Part shown: positions 13,801 through 26,629 of the stretch, piece after piece
Layout: each line of letters opens with the position of its first letter
Position numbering within the stretch: the stretch's first letter is position 1
Assembly (NCBI RefSeq): GCF_032884065.1
Contig: NC_088872.1
Coordinates: forward strand, 992,001 to 1,056,000
Direction: 5' to 3'
DNA length: 64,000 nt
From: Artemia franciscana
Lineage: Eukaryota > Arthropoda > Branchiopoda > Anostraca > Artemiidae
The notes under the pieces: generated by a model
The model's database searches: none
What the model saw: only the letters and a program-made list of their open reading frames with translations
What the model was told of the DNA's origin: nothing
Translations under genes and position numbers: made by a program

Positions 13801-16800
13801 CATCAAGAGTTACGAGCCTGAGAAAATTTGCCTTATTTTAGAAAATAGGGGGAAACACCCCCTAAAAGTCATAGCATCTTAACGAAGATCACACCATCAG
13901 ATTCAGCATATCAGAGAACCTTACTGTAGAAGTTTCAAGCTCCTATCTACAAAAATGTTGAATTTTGTATTTTTTGCCAGAAGGCAGATCACAGATGCGT
14001 GTTTATTTGTTTTTTTTTCCCAGGGGTGATCGTATCGATCCAGTTGTCCTAGAATGTTGCGAGAGGGCTCATTCTAACGGAAATGAAAAGTTCTTGTGCC
14101 CTTTTAAGTGACCAAAAAAATTAGAGGGCACCTAGGCCCCCTCCCACGCTAATTATTTTCCCAAAGTCAACGGATCAAAATTATGAGATAGCCATTTTAC
14201 TCAGCGTAGTCGAAAAACCTTATAACTATGTCTTTGGGGACCACTTACTCCCCCACAGTCCCCGTGGGAGGGGCTACAAGTTACAAACTTTGACCAGTGC
14301 TTACATATAGTAATGGTTATTGGGAAGTGTACAGACGTTTTCAGGGGGATATTTTGGTTGGGGCAGGGGTTGAGAAGAGGTGGGTATGTTGGGGGATATA
14401 TTTGGGGAACTTTCCATCGAGGACTTTGTCATGAGGAAGAAAATTTCCATGAAGGGAGCGCAGGACTTTCTAGCATTATTAAAAAAAACACAATGAAAAA
14501 ATAAATATGAAAAAGTTTTTTTCAACTGGAAGTAAGGAGCAGCATTAAAACTTAAACCGAACAGAAATTATTACGCATATGAGGGGCTCACCTCCTCCTA
14601 ATACTTCGCTCTTTACGCTAAAGTATTTTTAGTAATTTCAACTATTTATTCTACGGCTTTTTTGATTCAGGGGTCATTCTTAATGAATTGGGACAAAATT
14701 TAAGGTTTAGTATAAAGGGCGAGGTACTGACGAGGGGGTGAACCCCCTCATGTATGTAATAAAAACATGAGAATACAAAAGCTCGTTACGTAAGCTAATT
14801 TATAAGTTGCGTATATCTTTTACTAATAAAAACATTCGCAAAAAATTAAAAGTTCTAGTTTCCTTTTTAAGTAAAAAAATCGGAGGGCAACTAGGCTTCC
14901 TCCCCCACTCCTTTTTTTCTCAAAATCATTCGATCAAAACTATGAGAAAGCCATTGAGCCAAAAAAAAAAAAAATAAAAAAAAAGAAGAAAAAAAAAATG
15001 CAAATTTGGTTTTAATTATTCCTCAGCGGAGAGCCAAAATCAAAACATGCATTGATTCAAAAACGTTCAGAAATTAAATAAATAAAAAACAAGTTTTTTT
15101 AACTGAAAGTAAGGAACGACATTAAAACTTAAAACGAACAGAAATTACTTCGTATATGAAAGGGGCTGCTTCCTCATCAACGCCCAGCTCTTTACGCTAA
15201 AGTTTTTTACTGTTTTAAAAAGCAGAGTTGAGAGAAAGAGCCAAACTTTAGCGTAAAGACCGGGCCGTTGATGAGGAAGCAGCCCCTTTCATATACGAAG
15301 TAATTTCTGTTCGCTTTAAGTTTTATGTCGCTCCTTACTTTCAGTTAAAAAAAACTTGTTTTTTTTTTTATTTAATTTTCTATCAAAACACCAACACATG
15401 TACACACAAAAATCAACAAAATAACTAAGATTGCTAAAAAAAAATCTAATAAAAGCAGACTGATTCGTTTTATGTTTGACGTATTTATACATTGTAATTT
15501 CTGTTCGTTTTTCGCTTGAATTATCACATAAAACTCTTTATACTCATCTTTTGTTTAGTTTAGCTCTTTTCTTTTCTTTCATAAACTTAAAAGTTTTGTT
15601 TTAATTAGTATCTGATCGCTTTTAATTGGCATTGTTTGTTTCGATTAGCTAGTAAAAGGGAATATTTTAATTTTTTTCGGTTTTCTGCTTCATAATTGAG
15701 ATTATGCCTTCCTACTTATGGTTTGAAAAAAAATGCAAGTTTTTATAACAGTTTTCAAAAAAATTTTAAATGGATTGGGGGGAAGGAGGGAAATATACTT
15801 TAACTACATTGAAAATCTATTTTTGACCTATAATTTTGACCTTCTACGGGGTTGAAGACATCTTTACCCCCATCCTCTTATAACCTAGAATATAGACAAA
15901 TATTAATTGACCAATTCTTATAATTTAGATGAATACACCAATAATCTTGATCTATTTGTTCATTTCAAGTACTAGTTTGTTTAAATAAATGCATTTTGAT
16001 CACACTTAGTAAAAAAGGTTCTTTTCGTTAAAAAGAAAAGAAAATGATAATAAAAACAGGACGCCAGGAATCAATGCAACAAGGTTTATTTCCCGAATTT
16101 TAATTGAGATATCTTCATGGCCTCAATTTTTAGAGCACATCAAAATATAATGCATAAGCCGTTGATTTCCCTTCCTGAAATTCTGTAGAGATGGTACTTT
16201 GAAAACCTGGATAAATTTATTGTCTGTGTTAGCTCTACCCTTTCCTCAAGCCACAATTCAGCATCCACTTGCTCCCTCCCCCCAACATTCTTTAGAAGTT
16301 TCATCTAATATCTAAAACCACTCTTGAGATATTTCATTTACAATATATTGACAACATGGCAGCACATAGTGCCTTTGATCTATCTAGATACTTAAATATG
16401 AATACATTCCAAGTCTCATACGAGCTTAAAGTACAACGTTATTAATGTATATGAGACGAAAATGATTGGACCTTCCCCGGATACCCAGCGCTAAATTTGA
16501 ATACCCTTATCCAAAGCTCTTTTTCTCAAAAAAAAAAAAAAAAAACGGTCCCCAGAGAGGAACTGGCTACCTTCCAAAAACCAAAAACTTGCAACTTCGT
16601 CACCCAGGTCGTTCTCCAAGACATTGCAGATATGCTATTTCAAAGACCCGAATAAAGATAGTTGCTTCTGATTAACCTCCAACCCAACCCACAAGTCAAA
16701 ATTATAAATCAACTTAACCATCTAATTCTTGCTCATAGTTTCAACTAGATGCCTTCGATCACTCCCAAGATATTGTAGATAATTTAACGAATAGGTGTAT

Positions 16801-19800
16801 AAAACCACTTTTGAACTACCCAGGTGCTAGTTTCGTTTCCAGAGAACAAATTTTGGACAAATCTGCTAATCTCGTCCAAGGCAATGATCCATATGAGATA
16901 ACTCGACATACAACTAATCAGAAACTAAGAGTCTTTATCTTATTTTGAAACTCCTCCCCTCCCAATAAATTGTATGCAATTTTCAAGCTAAATTTCCATT
17001 AAACATTGGACAACCTGCATAATTTACGACCCTAGTTCCAGGGGTTGTGGCAGCAGTCATGTCATCCCTAGAGATAAATTTAATAAACCTTTAAATTATT
17101 CTAAACAAAATGGCTATCCAAAATTTTGATCGTATGTCTTCAGGGTTGTGAAGGCCGGGTAGGGAAAAAAGGCCGGAGGGGGACTGGCTGCTCTTCAAAA
17201 CCGAAAAGTTTCAATAAAGTTAGCCATTCCTGAGACATTACAGTACAGATACGTTCTTTTGACAATCTGGATGCAGCTACAATCTTTCCATTTAGTTCCA
17301 TATTCTCTGAAACCCGCAACTTAATACCCTTAGCCGTTCCTTGGAAACCGCATATACATCCCTTTGACAACCTAGACGCAAACAGTGTCTTTTGATTAAC
17401 TCAAAAATTCCTTCAAATGACCTGAAAGTTCCCAATTAATACACTTAGCAATTCCTGAGACATAAAAGATACGCCCTTTGACAACAGGGATACAAATAGT
17501 GGATTTCACTTTAATTCAATATTACCCTCAACCTGGCCCAAATGTTTCGATTTAACACCCTTAGCCTCCAAAGATATTGCAGATACGCCTTTTAAAAACC
17601 TGGATGCACGTAGTATATTATTTGGCAAACGCCTTTTGCCTGATTAAGTTTAACATCTCCGCCAAAATCCCTGGAAGTTCCAACTTAATACCCTCAGCTT
17701 TTTTGAGCCCCCTGGATCAAACATGCCCCCTTTTCTCAATAATGAACCTGTATGTAAAGAACGGGCAACTTTCAAAATTCGTAGTCCTAGCCCAAGGGGC
17801 TCAAGATTTCCCCGGAGACACGTTTATTGAACTTATTGAGTGTTTTTTACATAATGGCTATCTCAGAATTTTGATGGGATGTCCTTGGGAATTCAGGAGA
17901 AGAGGGCAACCCCCATCACATATAAAATAATTTCTATTTAGTTAATCACTAGTATAGCTTTATTATAATGACCAGGGGTTGAGGCAGAGGAACCCCACTC
18001 GCTTGATAAAAAGTTAAGTCTATTTTAAAGTTCAATGGTGCTCTTTATAGTCATTTGATAAAAACTTGTTTTTTTTTCATTTAATCACATAAGGGGTTGA
18101 CCCAACCCTCATTGTCATTTTTCTTTTTTCCCACTATATTGATTTATATATCATGTAATTAGTATTTTTGTACTATTGTATTCTCCTTATCCCACCCCCA
18201 ACGAATTAAAGAAAGAAAAAATGAAACGAAATGAAGTTTTCAGTTAAAATCTTTCTGATATCATGACATTTCATTACAGTAAATTGATAGTTATAAAATT
18301 GAACCACAGTTCGTTACCACAGTTCGTGGTAACGAACTGTAGTAAGGAGCGACCCGGCTCAATAGTAACCGGAACTCTAAAAAATGGAAATTTGATACCA
18401 ATAGTTATATCAAAAGAATCGTATTTTAATACTGATTTTAGATATACAAGTTTCATCAAGATCAGTTATACCCATCAAAAGTTACGAGCCTGAGCAAATT
18501 TGCCTCATTTTAGAAAATAGGGGGAAACACCCCTAAAAGTCATACAATCTTAACGAAAATCCCACCATCAGATTCAGCGTATCAGAGAACCTTGTTATAG
18601 AAGTTTCACGCTCCTATCTACAAAAATGTGGAATTTCGCAATTTTGCCAGGAGACAGATCACGGATGCGTGTTTATTTGTTTTTTTTTTGTTGTTATTTT
18701 CCAGGGGTGATCGTATCGACTGTGTGGCCCTAGAATGTCGCGAGAGGGCTCATTATAACGGAAATTAAAAGTTCTAGTGCTCTTTTTAAGTAACCAAAAA
18801 AATTGGAGGGCTCCTAGGCCCCCTCCCACACTTATTTTTTCCCAAAAGTCACCGGATCAAAATTCTGAAATAGCCATTTTATTCACCATTGTCGATAACT
18901 ATGTCGATAAACCTAATAACTATGTCTTTAGGGACGACTTACTCCCCCGCAGTTCCAGTGGGAGGGGCTACAAGTTACAAACTTTGACCTGTGTTTACAT
19001 ATAGTAATGGTTACTGGTAAGTGTACAGACGTTTTCAGGGGGATTTTTTTGGTTTAGGGGGGAGATTTTAGGGGGGGGGGTTACATGAGAGGATATTTCC
19101 ATGGAGAAACTTCTCATGGGGGAAGAAAATTTCAATGAAGGGGGCGCATGATTTTCTAGCATTATTTGAAAAAATAATGCAAAAATAAATATGAAAAGTT
19201 TTTTCTACTGAAATTAAGGAGCAGTTTTAAACCTAAAACGAACCAAAATTATTACGCATATGAGGGGTTTACCTCCTCATTATACCTCACTCTTTACGCT
19301 GAAGTATTTTTAGTAATTTTAACTATTTATTCTACGGCCTTTGTGATTCAGGGGTCATTCTTAAGGAATTGGGACAAAATCTATGCTTTAGTGTAAAGAG
19401 CGAGGTATCGACGAGGGTTGAACCCCTTCATATACCCAATAAAAACATACGAATATAGAAGTTCGTTACGTAAGTTAATTCGTAAGTTACGTTTATTTTT
19501 TACCAATGAAAACGTTTGTAAAAAATTAAAAGCTCTAGTTGCTTTTTTAAGTAATCAAAAACTTGGGGGGCAACTAGGCCTCCTCTCTCGCTCCTTTTTT
19601 CTCAAAATCTTCCGATTAATTGCAATTAATTAATATGCAAATTTCGCTTTAATTATTTATGTGCGGAGAGCGAAGATCAAAACATGCATTATTTCAAAAA
19701 CGTCCAGAAATTAAATAAGAAAAACAATTTTTTCGGTTCGTTTTAAGTTTTAATGTTGCTCCTTACTTTCATTTAAAAAAACCTGTTTTTCTTATTTAAT

Positions 19801-20926
19801 ACAATACAAGAAGTCATGATTCCTGATAGAGGATTATGTACCGCATTATCATAAATAGTCAGAAAAGTGATAGCTCCTTGCTTAATTCCTAGACTAACAT
19901 TAATTTCACGAGGACTCACTGAGTTACCGATCTTTAACAAAACTTTAAGGTTTAAAAAAAAAAAAAAGTGGCACAGCTACATCAGGGGGAACCATAGAAG
20001 CTTCACACAGAGATGATATACCACTGTCAAATACTGCAGGTACTTTATTCCAAGGAATTTTCATTAAAACCAGCTTCAGTCATTTTTTTTTCCAAATAAT
20101 ATTGATCAAGACAAAGAGTATATGTACCGCGAATTACTCTAACTAAAAAGAAACCGAAGTTTGAAATAAAGTAGGCTAAGGTGATAAAATAAGGAAGATA
20201 TAAAATTATGAAGTCTTACCAAAGTATAAGTGACAGTCTCGGTAAAACAAGCTTCGGCAAGGGAGCGTCGCAACATGATCGTCAACTCATTAAGAGGATT
20301 CTAGAAAGCAAGAAAATGTGTATTTACAATAGCTAAAATCCCATAAGAATGAAAGTGGATCAGAAAAAAAAGGACGTGGAAAAAAATAAGGACAAAGTAA
20401 GGTATAGATGAAAGCCAGTATCAATTAGTTGAATTACCAGATGGCAGGCTTAGCTTTTGAAGACCAACCGACGGGGTAAACAAAACAAAGTCTCCAATCA
20501 TTAAACGGTAATGCACAAAGAGCCCAAAGCCTTTTTTCTATCAAAAATCTGTTCATGCTAATAAAAAAAAAAGCAAAAGATGGGGCGGAAGAAATAACAG
20601 ACCCATCATTTAATTTGCGTTTTTTTTCATTTTCATTATCAAACGAGTTTGAAGGGTTTCTTCGGAACAATTAGTAAGGAATGGAAGGCGGAATGTTCAC
20701 CATTCCTTTGGCCTGAGGTGTTTTGGCACAGGACGTAGACTGCAGTAGCCTAGTAGAACCACGACTAGATCCAAACAACAGATATGTGTTTAAAGACGTT
20801 CTATTAATAGACTCAAAAACTACGAGAAATTACAGTAGGATAATATTGAATCCTATTAAATATTACACCGATTGTTACATATTCAATATTCTGGAATATT
20901 AATAGAAATACGGAATATTACACATT

Positions 20927-20995
<69 letters not shown>

Positions 20996-23900
20996 ACAAA
21001 GGAGCACTACATTGATATTACTCGCCGTTTTCGAGACACTGCACGAAGAAAAAGACCCAAGTTTAGAGAGTCTGGTAGTTGGAAATCGCATCACGATAAT
21101 GCACCAGCCCATTCAGCCCATGTTGTACAGCAGTTTTTGGCCAAACATGGTATCCCAGTTGTTTCTCAACCCCCTTATTCATCGGACCTACCTCCATCTA
21201 TTTTTTTTATTCTCAAATGTAAAAATGGCACTTGAGAGTAAACGTAATCAAGATGTAGACGAAATATGAAAGATTTGATTTAAATTAATATTTAAATCTT
21301 TGTTGGTTGGTGAGTGTGACCCCACAGCATGGATATGGTATGTAGTTGCTGACCCTGTAGTATTATTTTTTTTCTTTTTTTTCTTTACTCTCTGTTTTTT
21401 CTTTCTTATTATAGTGAATTTAAAAGATGCTACATGAATGTGTTTTTTACCTGATTCACCTCACGTCAACCGTTTGGTTTTGGGTGAATCATATTGGTTT
21501 TTATATGTACATTGTTGTTAAAGTTAAATAAATACATCAATATCAAAATAAAACGAAATGCGACAGAGCAGCTACGAAGAGTTGCGAATTACCGTATAAT
21601 GTTGAGAAGTTGCAGGAATATATTATCCATTCCTATACTAGCTGGCTGGAAATGCTTTTCAAAAGGGGCACATATTTTAGTAATTGTGCAGTTCAGGGGC
21701 ACTTTGAAGCAAACCTTAAAAAAATTTCAAAAAATTTTTAAAACAATTATAAATACTAACTTCTCTCATTGCTGAAGATGCATTGTTCTATTAAAAAAAA
21801 CGGTATTTACTAATAAATCATTTATTAATGTTTATTTTGTTTCGCTTTACAGATACAACAATGAATTGCAAATTGTTTTGCATTCAGGCCTAAAATCGAG
21901 GAAAGAAGTCTATTTAACGTAAATAAAAATATAAAAGAGCGCTTTAGAAGCTTGATTTAGCAAAACAGGGCCTAAATATTTGCGAATTATTTCAAGAGAC
22001 GCTAGCCTATAGCTGAGGAACTGTCGCTTAGATTTTCTAATTAATCAAAATGGTAAAGTTGACCATCAATTAAGCTGACAAAAAAAGGAACTAAATACTT
22101 ATGAAGTAATGAATCTTTATAAACAAATCTATATTCAAGAAGCAGTAGGCCTATATTACAATCAATTCAGCTCACATACAAAAGTATCTAATTATCAATA
22201 AAGTACTATATGTATAGACGAGGAGCTGTAGCCCTTTATTTTCTTACTGATCACACTGGTTAAATTAATTTCGAAAGGGCATAGACGTTTATGAAGTACC
22301 CAAAGAGATACCAAATCTATATTCTAGAAGCAGTAGTCCTAGATTATAATAAATTAAGCTGACAAACAAAAGTACCTAACTATCTATAAAGTAATCAAAG
22401 TGATACTATATGTATGGGCGAGGAACTGCGGCCCTTTATTTTCTTACTGATCACACTGATTAAATCAATTACAAAAGGGCTTAGACATTTATGAAGTACC
22501 CAAAGAGATACCAAATCTATATCCTAGAAGCAGTAGTCCTAGATTATAATCAATTAAGCTGACAAACAAAAGTACCTAACTATCTATAAAGTAATCAAAG
22601 TGAACTAGGTGTATAGGCGAGGAGCTGTAGCCCTTTATTTCCTTACTGATCACACTGGCTAGTTAAATCAATTACAAAAAGGCATTGATATTTATGAAGC
22701 CCCCAAAGAGATACAAGGAGCTGTAGCACTCTATTTTCTAACTGGTTAATTTAAAAATCAATTGGAAATAGTTAATGAATTGTCTGTCAGTCAATCTCTC
22801 AAGAAATTGACTATAACCATTTAGTTTCTACAGGGCTGATGTTACAAGGAAATCAAATCAGAAAAAAAATAATAACAAACCTGTTGAGCAATAGTGACAA
22901 TTTTAGGTAGGAATGATTCTTGGTAGGGAATTCTGGTGGATTGATGTGACAAGGAAATCAGAAGAAGAAAAGATTACAAACCTGCTGAGCAATAGTGACA
23001 ATTTTAGGTGAAGTCTTTTCAATATTGTCATAGCCGTGAACTATAGCCGCATCCTCATATATATCTACTGGATGAATAATGTCATGTCTTGTTGGGGGGA
23101 TTATAACATTAATATCAAGTGTACCTTCAATCTTTTCCGACTGCAAGCCCATGGCGCTTAAATATGATGCAATGGTCTCAACGGATTCACTGAAACAAAG
23201 GAACAATTTAAGACAACGAGCAGAGAAAAAGTGTAAAAAAGACAAGAATATATCCAAAGTAGTCAAACTTATCGGCTATTGATGTAAAAAAAGAAAGAAA
23301 TCAATAATGGAAATATTTTAAATGTTCTAATGAGTTACCAAACTGGTAAAACAAAATTGATTATGCATAATTGACTGAGCGCTAGAACAGATGACAGTTT
23401 TGTGTTCTTCTGACTTATTTAATCATTATTAACTTCCATAATTAGCAGTTATGCCTCACCATCACTAATGTAGTTCATGATATCCGTTGAAAGTGACTTG
23501 TAGTTATTTTAGTTCGTCCCTAACTTTTTGTTTTACTCCTTATTTTTATTATCAAATATCACTATAAAGTAGTTTCAGCAATAAATCTTCTCAGGTAAAC
23601 ACTCCTCCTTCAATCTATCATCTTTTAAGTGTCCGTTTTAGCCCCTTGAAACAAAATCTTCAGAGGTCTTTCATTTCAACTGTTTACTTATCGATGGGAC
23701 AAGCCAAATGTACTAATTCGGGAAAATCTAGGGGATGATGCAGTGATTTTTATTTATGATTTATTTATGATCATATTTATGAAGATACAAAAAAAAGGAT
23801 TTTTGCATAGTCCCGAGGTAGTTTTGCTTAGAAATGAAATGAAATACGAAAATAAAAGCATTTTTGGAAATCTGGGAACTGGGCAATTATACTCCTCCGC

Positions 23901-26595
23901 CTATTTGTGCCTCAGTGTGGAACACGCCAAAAAATTAATTAAACTGATACAAGCCTAAAAAGCAACTAAGATCGGCCTTATCAAAAGATAAAAGCATGCT
24001 GTCTGTTAAAACAGCTAAATTACAATTTTACTGATTTTTTCAAGAATCTAGTGATCTTTTTTCGTCTGGCAACCCTGGTTCTGGTGCTATAGCTTCAACG
24101 TATTTTAGATGCTAACTATATTCTCAGTAAATAATAAACTTTTTTAGCGTCAAGAAAGCATTAGTGAGGCAGCGGCCCATTGTATAAAAGATAGTTTCTG
24201 TTCATTCCTTGCTTTTTTTTTTTTAAATCTTCTTTTTTTTTCACAGTACCATTTACTGCCATTTTATTATCGTATTGAAGATTAATTTAAATATGAGAGT
24301 ATTGGCTGCCTTTCTCAGCTCCCCTCCATTTCCTTAAAGAGAAATAATAAGCTTTATCTGTATAGCAAGATTTATCTGTAGAAACTGCAAGATAAGTTGA
24401 AAGCGAATGGGGGGGGGGACTTTCCTTCTATTCTAAGAATTTGATACTTTAATTCTGACGAATAAATGATTATCATTCTTCATTTGAGTGAAAAAATTTT
24501 AGCAATACATCATTCTTTTTCTTTTTAGATTAAAGTGATTAAAACATTTCACAGGGGCTTAGACTTGAATTTTCAAAGTTAAGAGTGTGTTGACCGCCGC
24601 ATGAAGACTCTCCTGTACAGCCTCCCCCTCCCCAAGGGACCTAGTTGCGTGAACCGATGAGCAATATCATTCCTTAGTTAGACGTTAATTAAGCGAAGTT
24701 TTAGAAACGTCAGACGTTTAGACGTTATTTAGTTAGACGTTTAGACGTTATTAGACGTTATTAATATAACATGTGGCAGCACAGTGGATTGAGCAATACA
24801 GGACCCGGGGGTCGATTCCACTGATGCAAGGTTGCTACCAGGCTCTTTCTCTTTGACTCTTTCTCTTACCTCTACTTTTTAAAACAGTAAGGAACTTTAG
24901 CGTAAAGAGCGGGGCGTTGAGGAAGAAAAGCCTCTTTCATATACGGAGTAATTTCTGTTCGTTTTAAGTTTTAATGTCGCTCCTTACTTTCATTTTAAAA
25001 AAACTTGTTTTTTTTTTATTTAGTTTCTGGAAGTTTTTCAATTAATGCATGTTTTGATCTTGGCTCTCGGCAAATAATTAATTAAAACAAAATTTGCATA
25101 TTAATCAATTGCAATTATCGGGAGACTTTGAGAAAAAAGGAGTGAAGGAGGAGGCCCAGTTCCCCTCTAATTTTTTGATTACTTAAAAAGGCAAGTAGAA
25201 CTTTTAATTTTTTACAAACGTTTTCATTGGTAAATATTATACGTAACTTACAAATTAACTTACGTAACGAACTTCTATATTCGTATGCTTTATTGCGTAT
25301 ATGAGAGGGTTCAACCCTCGTCGATACCTCGCTCTTATAACTCTGAGTTATAACGAGGAGATAAACCCCTCATATGCGTAATAATTTTTGTTTGTTTTAA
25401 GTTTTAATGCTGCTCCTTACTTTCAGTAGAAAAAACTTTTCATATTTATTTTTTCATTGTTTATTCAAATAATGCAAGAAAATCCCGCGCCCCTTCATTG
25501 AAATTCTCTTCCCACATGAAAAGTTCCTCCATGGAAATATCCTCCCACGTAACCCCCCCTCAACTCTCTCCCCTAAACCAAAAAATCCCCCTGAAAATGT
25601 CTGTACACTTCCCAGTAACCATTACTATATGTAAACACAGGTCAAAGTTTGTAACTTGTAGCCCCTTCCACGGGGACTGCGGGGGAGTAAGTCGTCCCTA
25701 AAGATACAGTTATTAAGTTTTTTGACTATGGTGAAAAAAAGGGCTATCTCAGAATTTTGATCCGGTGACTTTTGGGGAAAATGAGCGTGGGAGAGGGCCT
25801 AGGTGCCCTCCAATTTTTTCGGTTACTTAAAAAGGCCACTAGAACTTTTCATTTCCGTTAGATTGAGCCCTCTCGCGACATTCTAGGACAACTCAGTCGA
25901 TACGATCACCCCTGGAAAAAAAAAACAAAAAACAAATAAACACGCATCCGTGATCTGTCTTCTGGCAAAAAATGTGAAATTCCACATTTTTGTAGATAGG
26001 AGCTTGGAACTTCTACAATAAGGTTCTCTGATACGTTGAATCTCATGGTGTGATTTTCGTTAAGATTGTATGACTTTTAGGGGGTATTTCCCCCTATTTT
26101 CTAAAATGAGGCAAATTTTCTCAGGCTCGTAACTTTCAATGGGTATAACTGATCTTGATGAAACTTATCTATTTAAAATCAGCATTAAAATGCCATTCTT
26201 TCGATGTAACTATTGGTACCAACTATTGGTATCCATTTTTTAGAGTTTCGGTTACTATTGAGCCGGGTCGCTCCTTACTACAGTTCGTTACCACAAACTG
26301 TTTGACAATGGTCAAAGTTTGTAACTTACAGCCCCTCCTCCGGGGACTGTGGAGGATTAAGTCGTCCCCAAAGACATAGTAATTAAGTTTTTGACTAGGA
26401 TGAACAGAATGACTACCTCAAAATTTTGATTAAGTGACTTTGGGGAAAAAATGTGCGTGGGAGGGGGCCTAGGTGCCCTCTAATTTTTTTGGTCACTAAA
26501 AAAGGGCACTAGAACTTTTAAATTTCGTTAGAATGAGCCCTTTCGCGACATTCTAGGACCACTGGGTTGATAAGATCACCACTGGAAAAAAAAGA

Positions 26596-26629
<34 letters not shown>

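Noticed and set aside
17577..17930. 117-residue open frame
   Set aside because: Overlaps the degenerate ~110-bp array and is not conserved between units.
22015..22760. CRISPR-like array
   Set aside because: The whole 200-bp unit is repeated with no unique spacers; the genome is eukaryotic and has spliceosomal introns.
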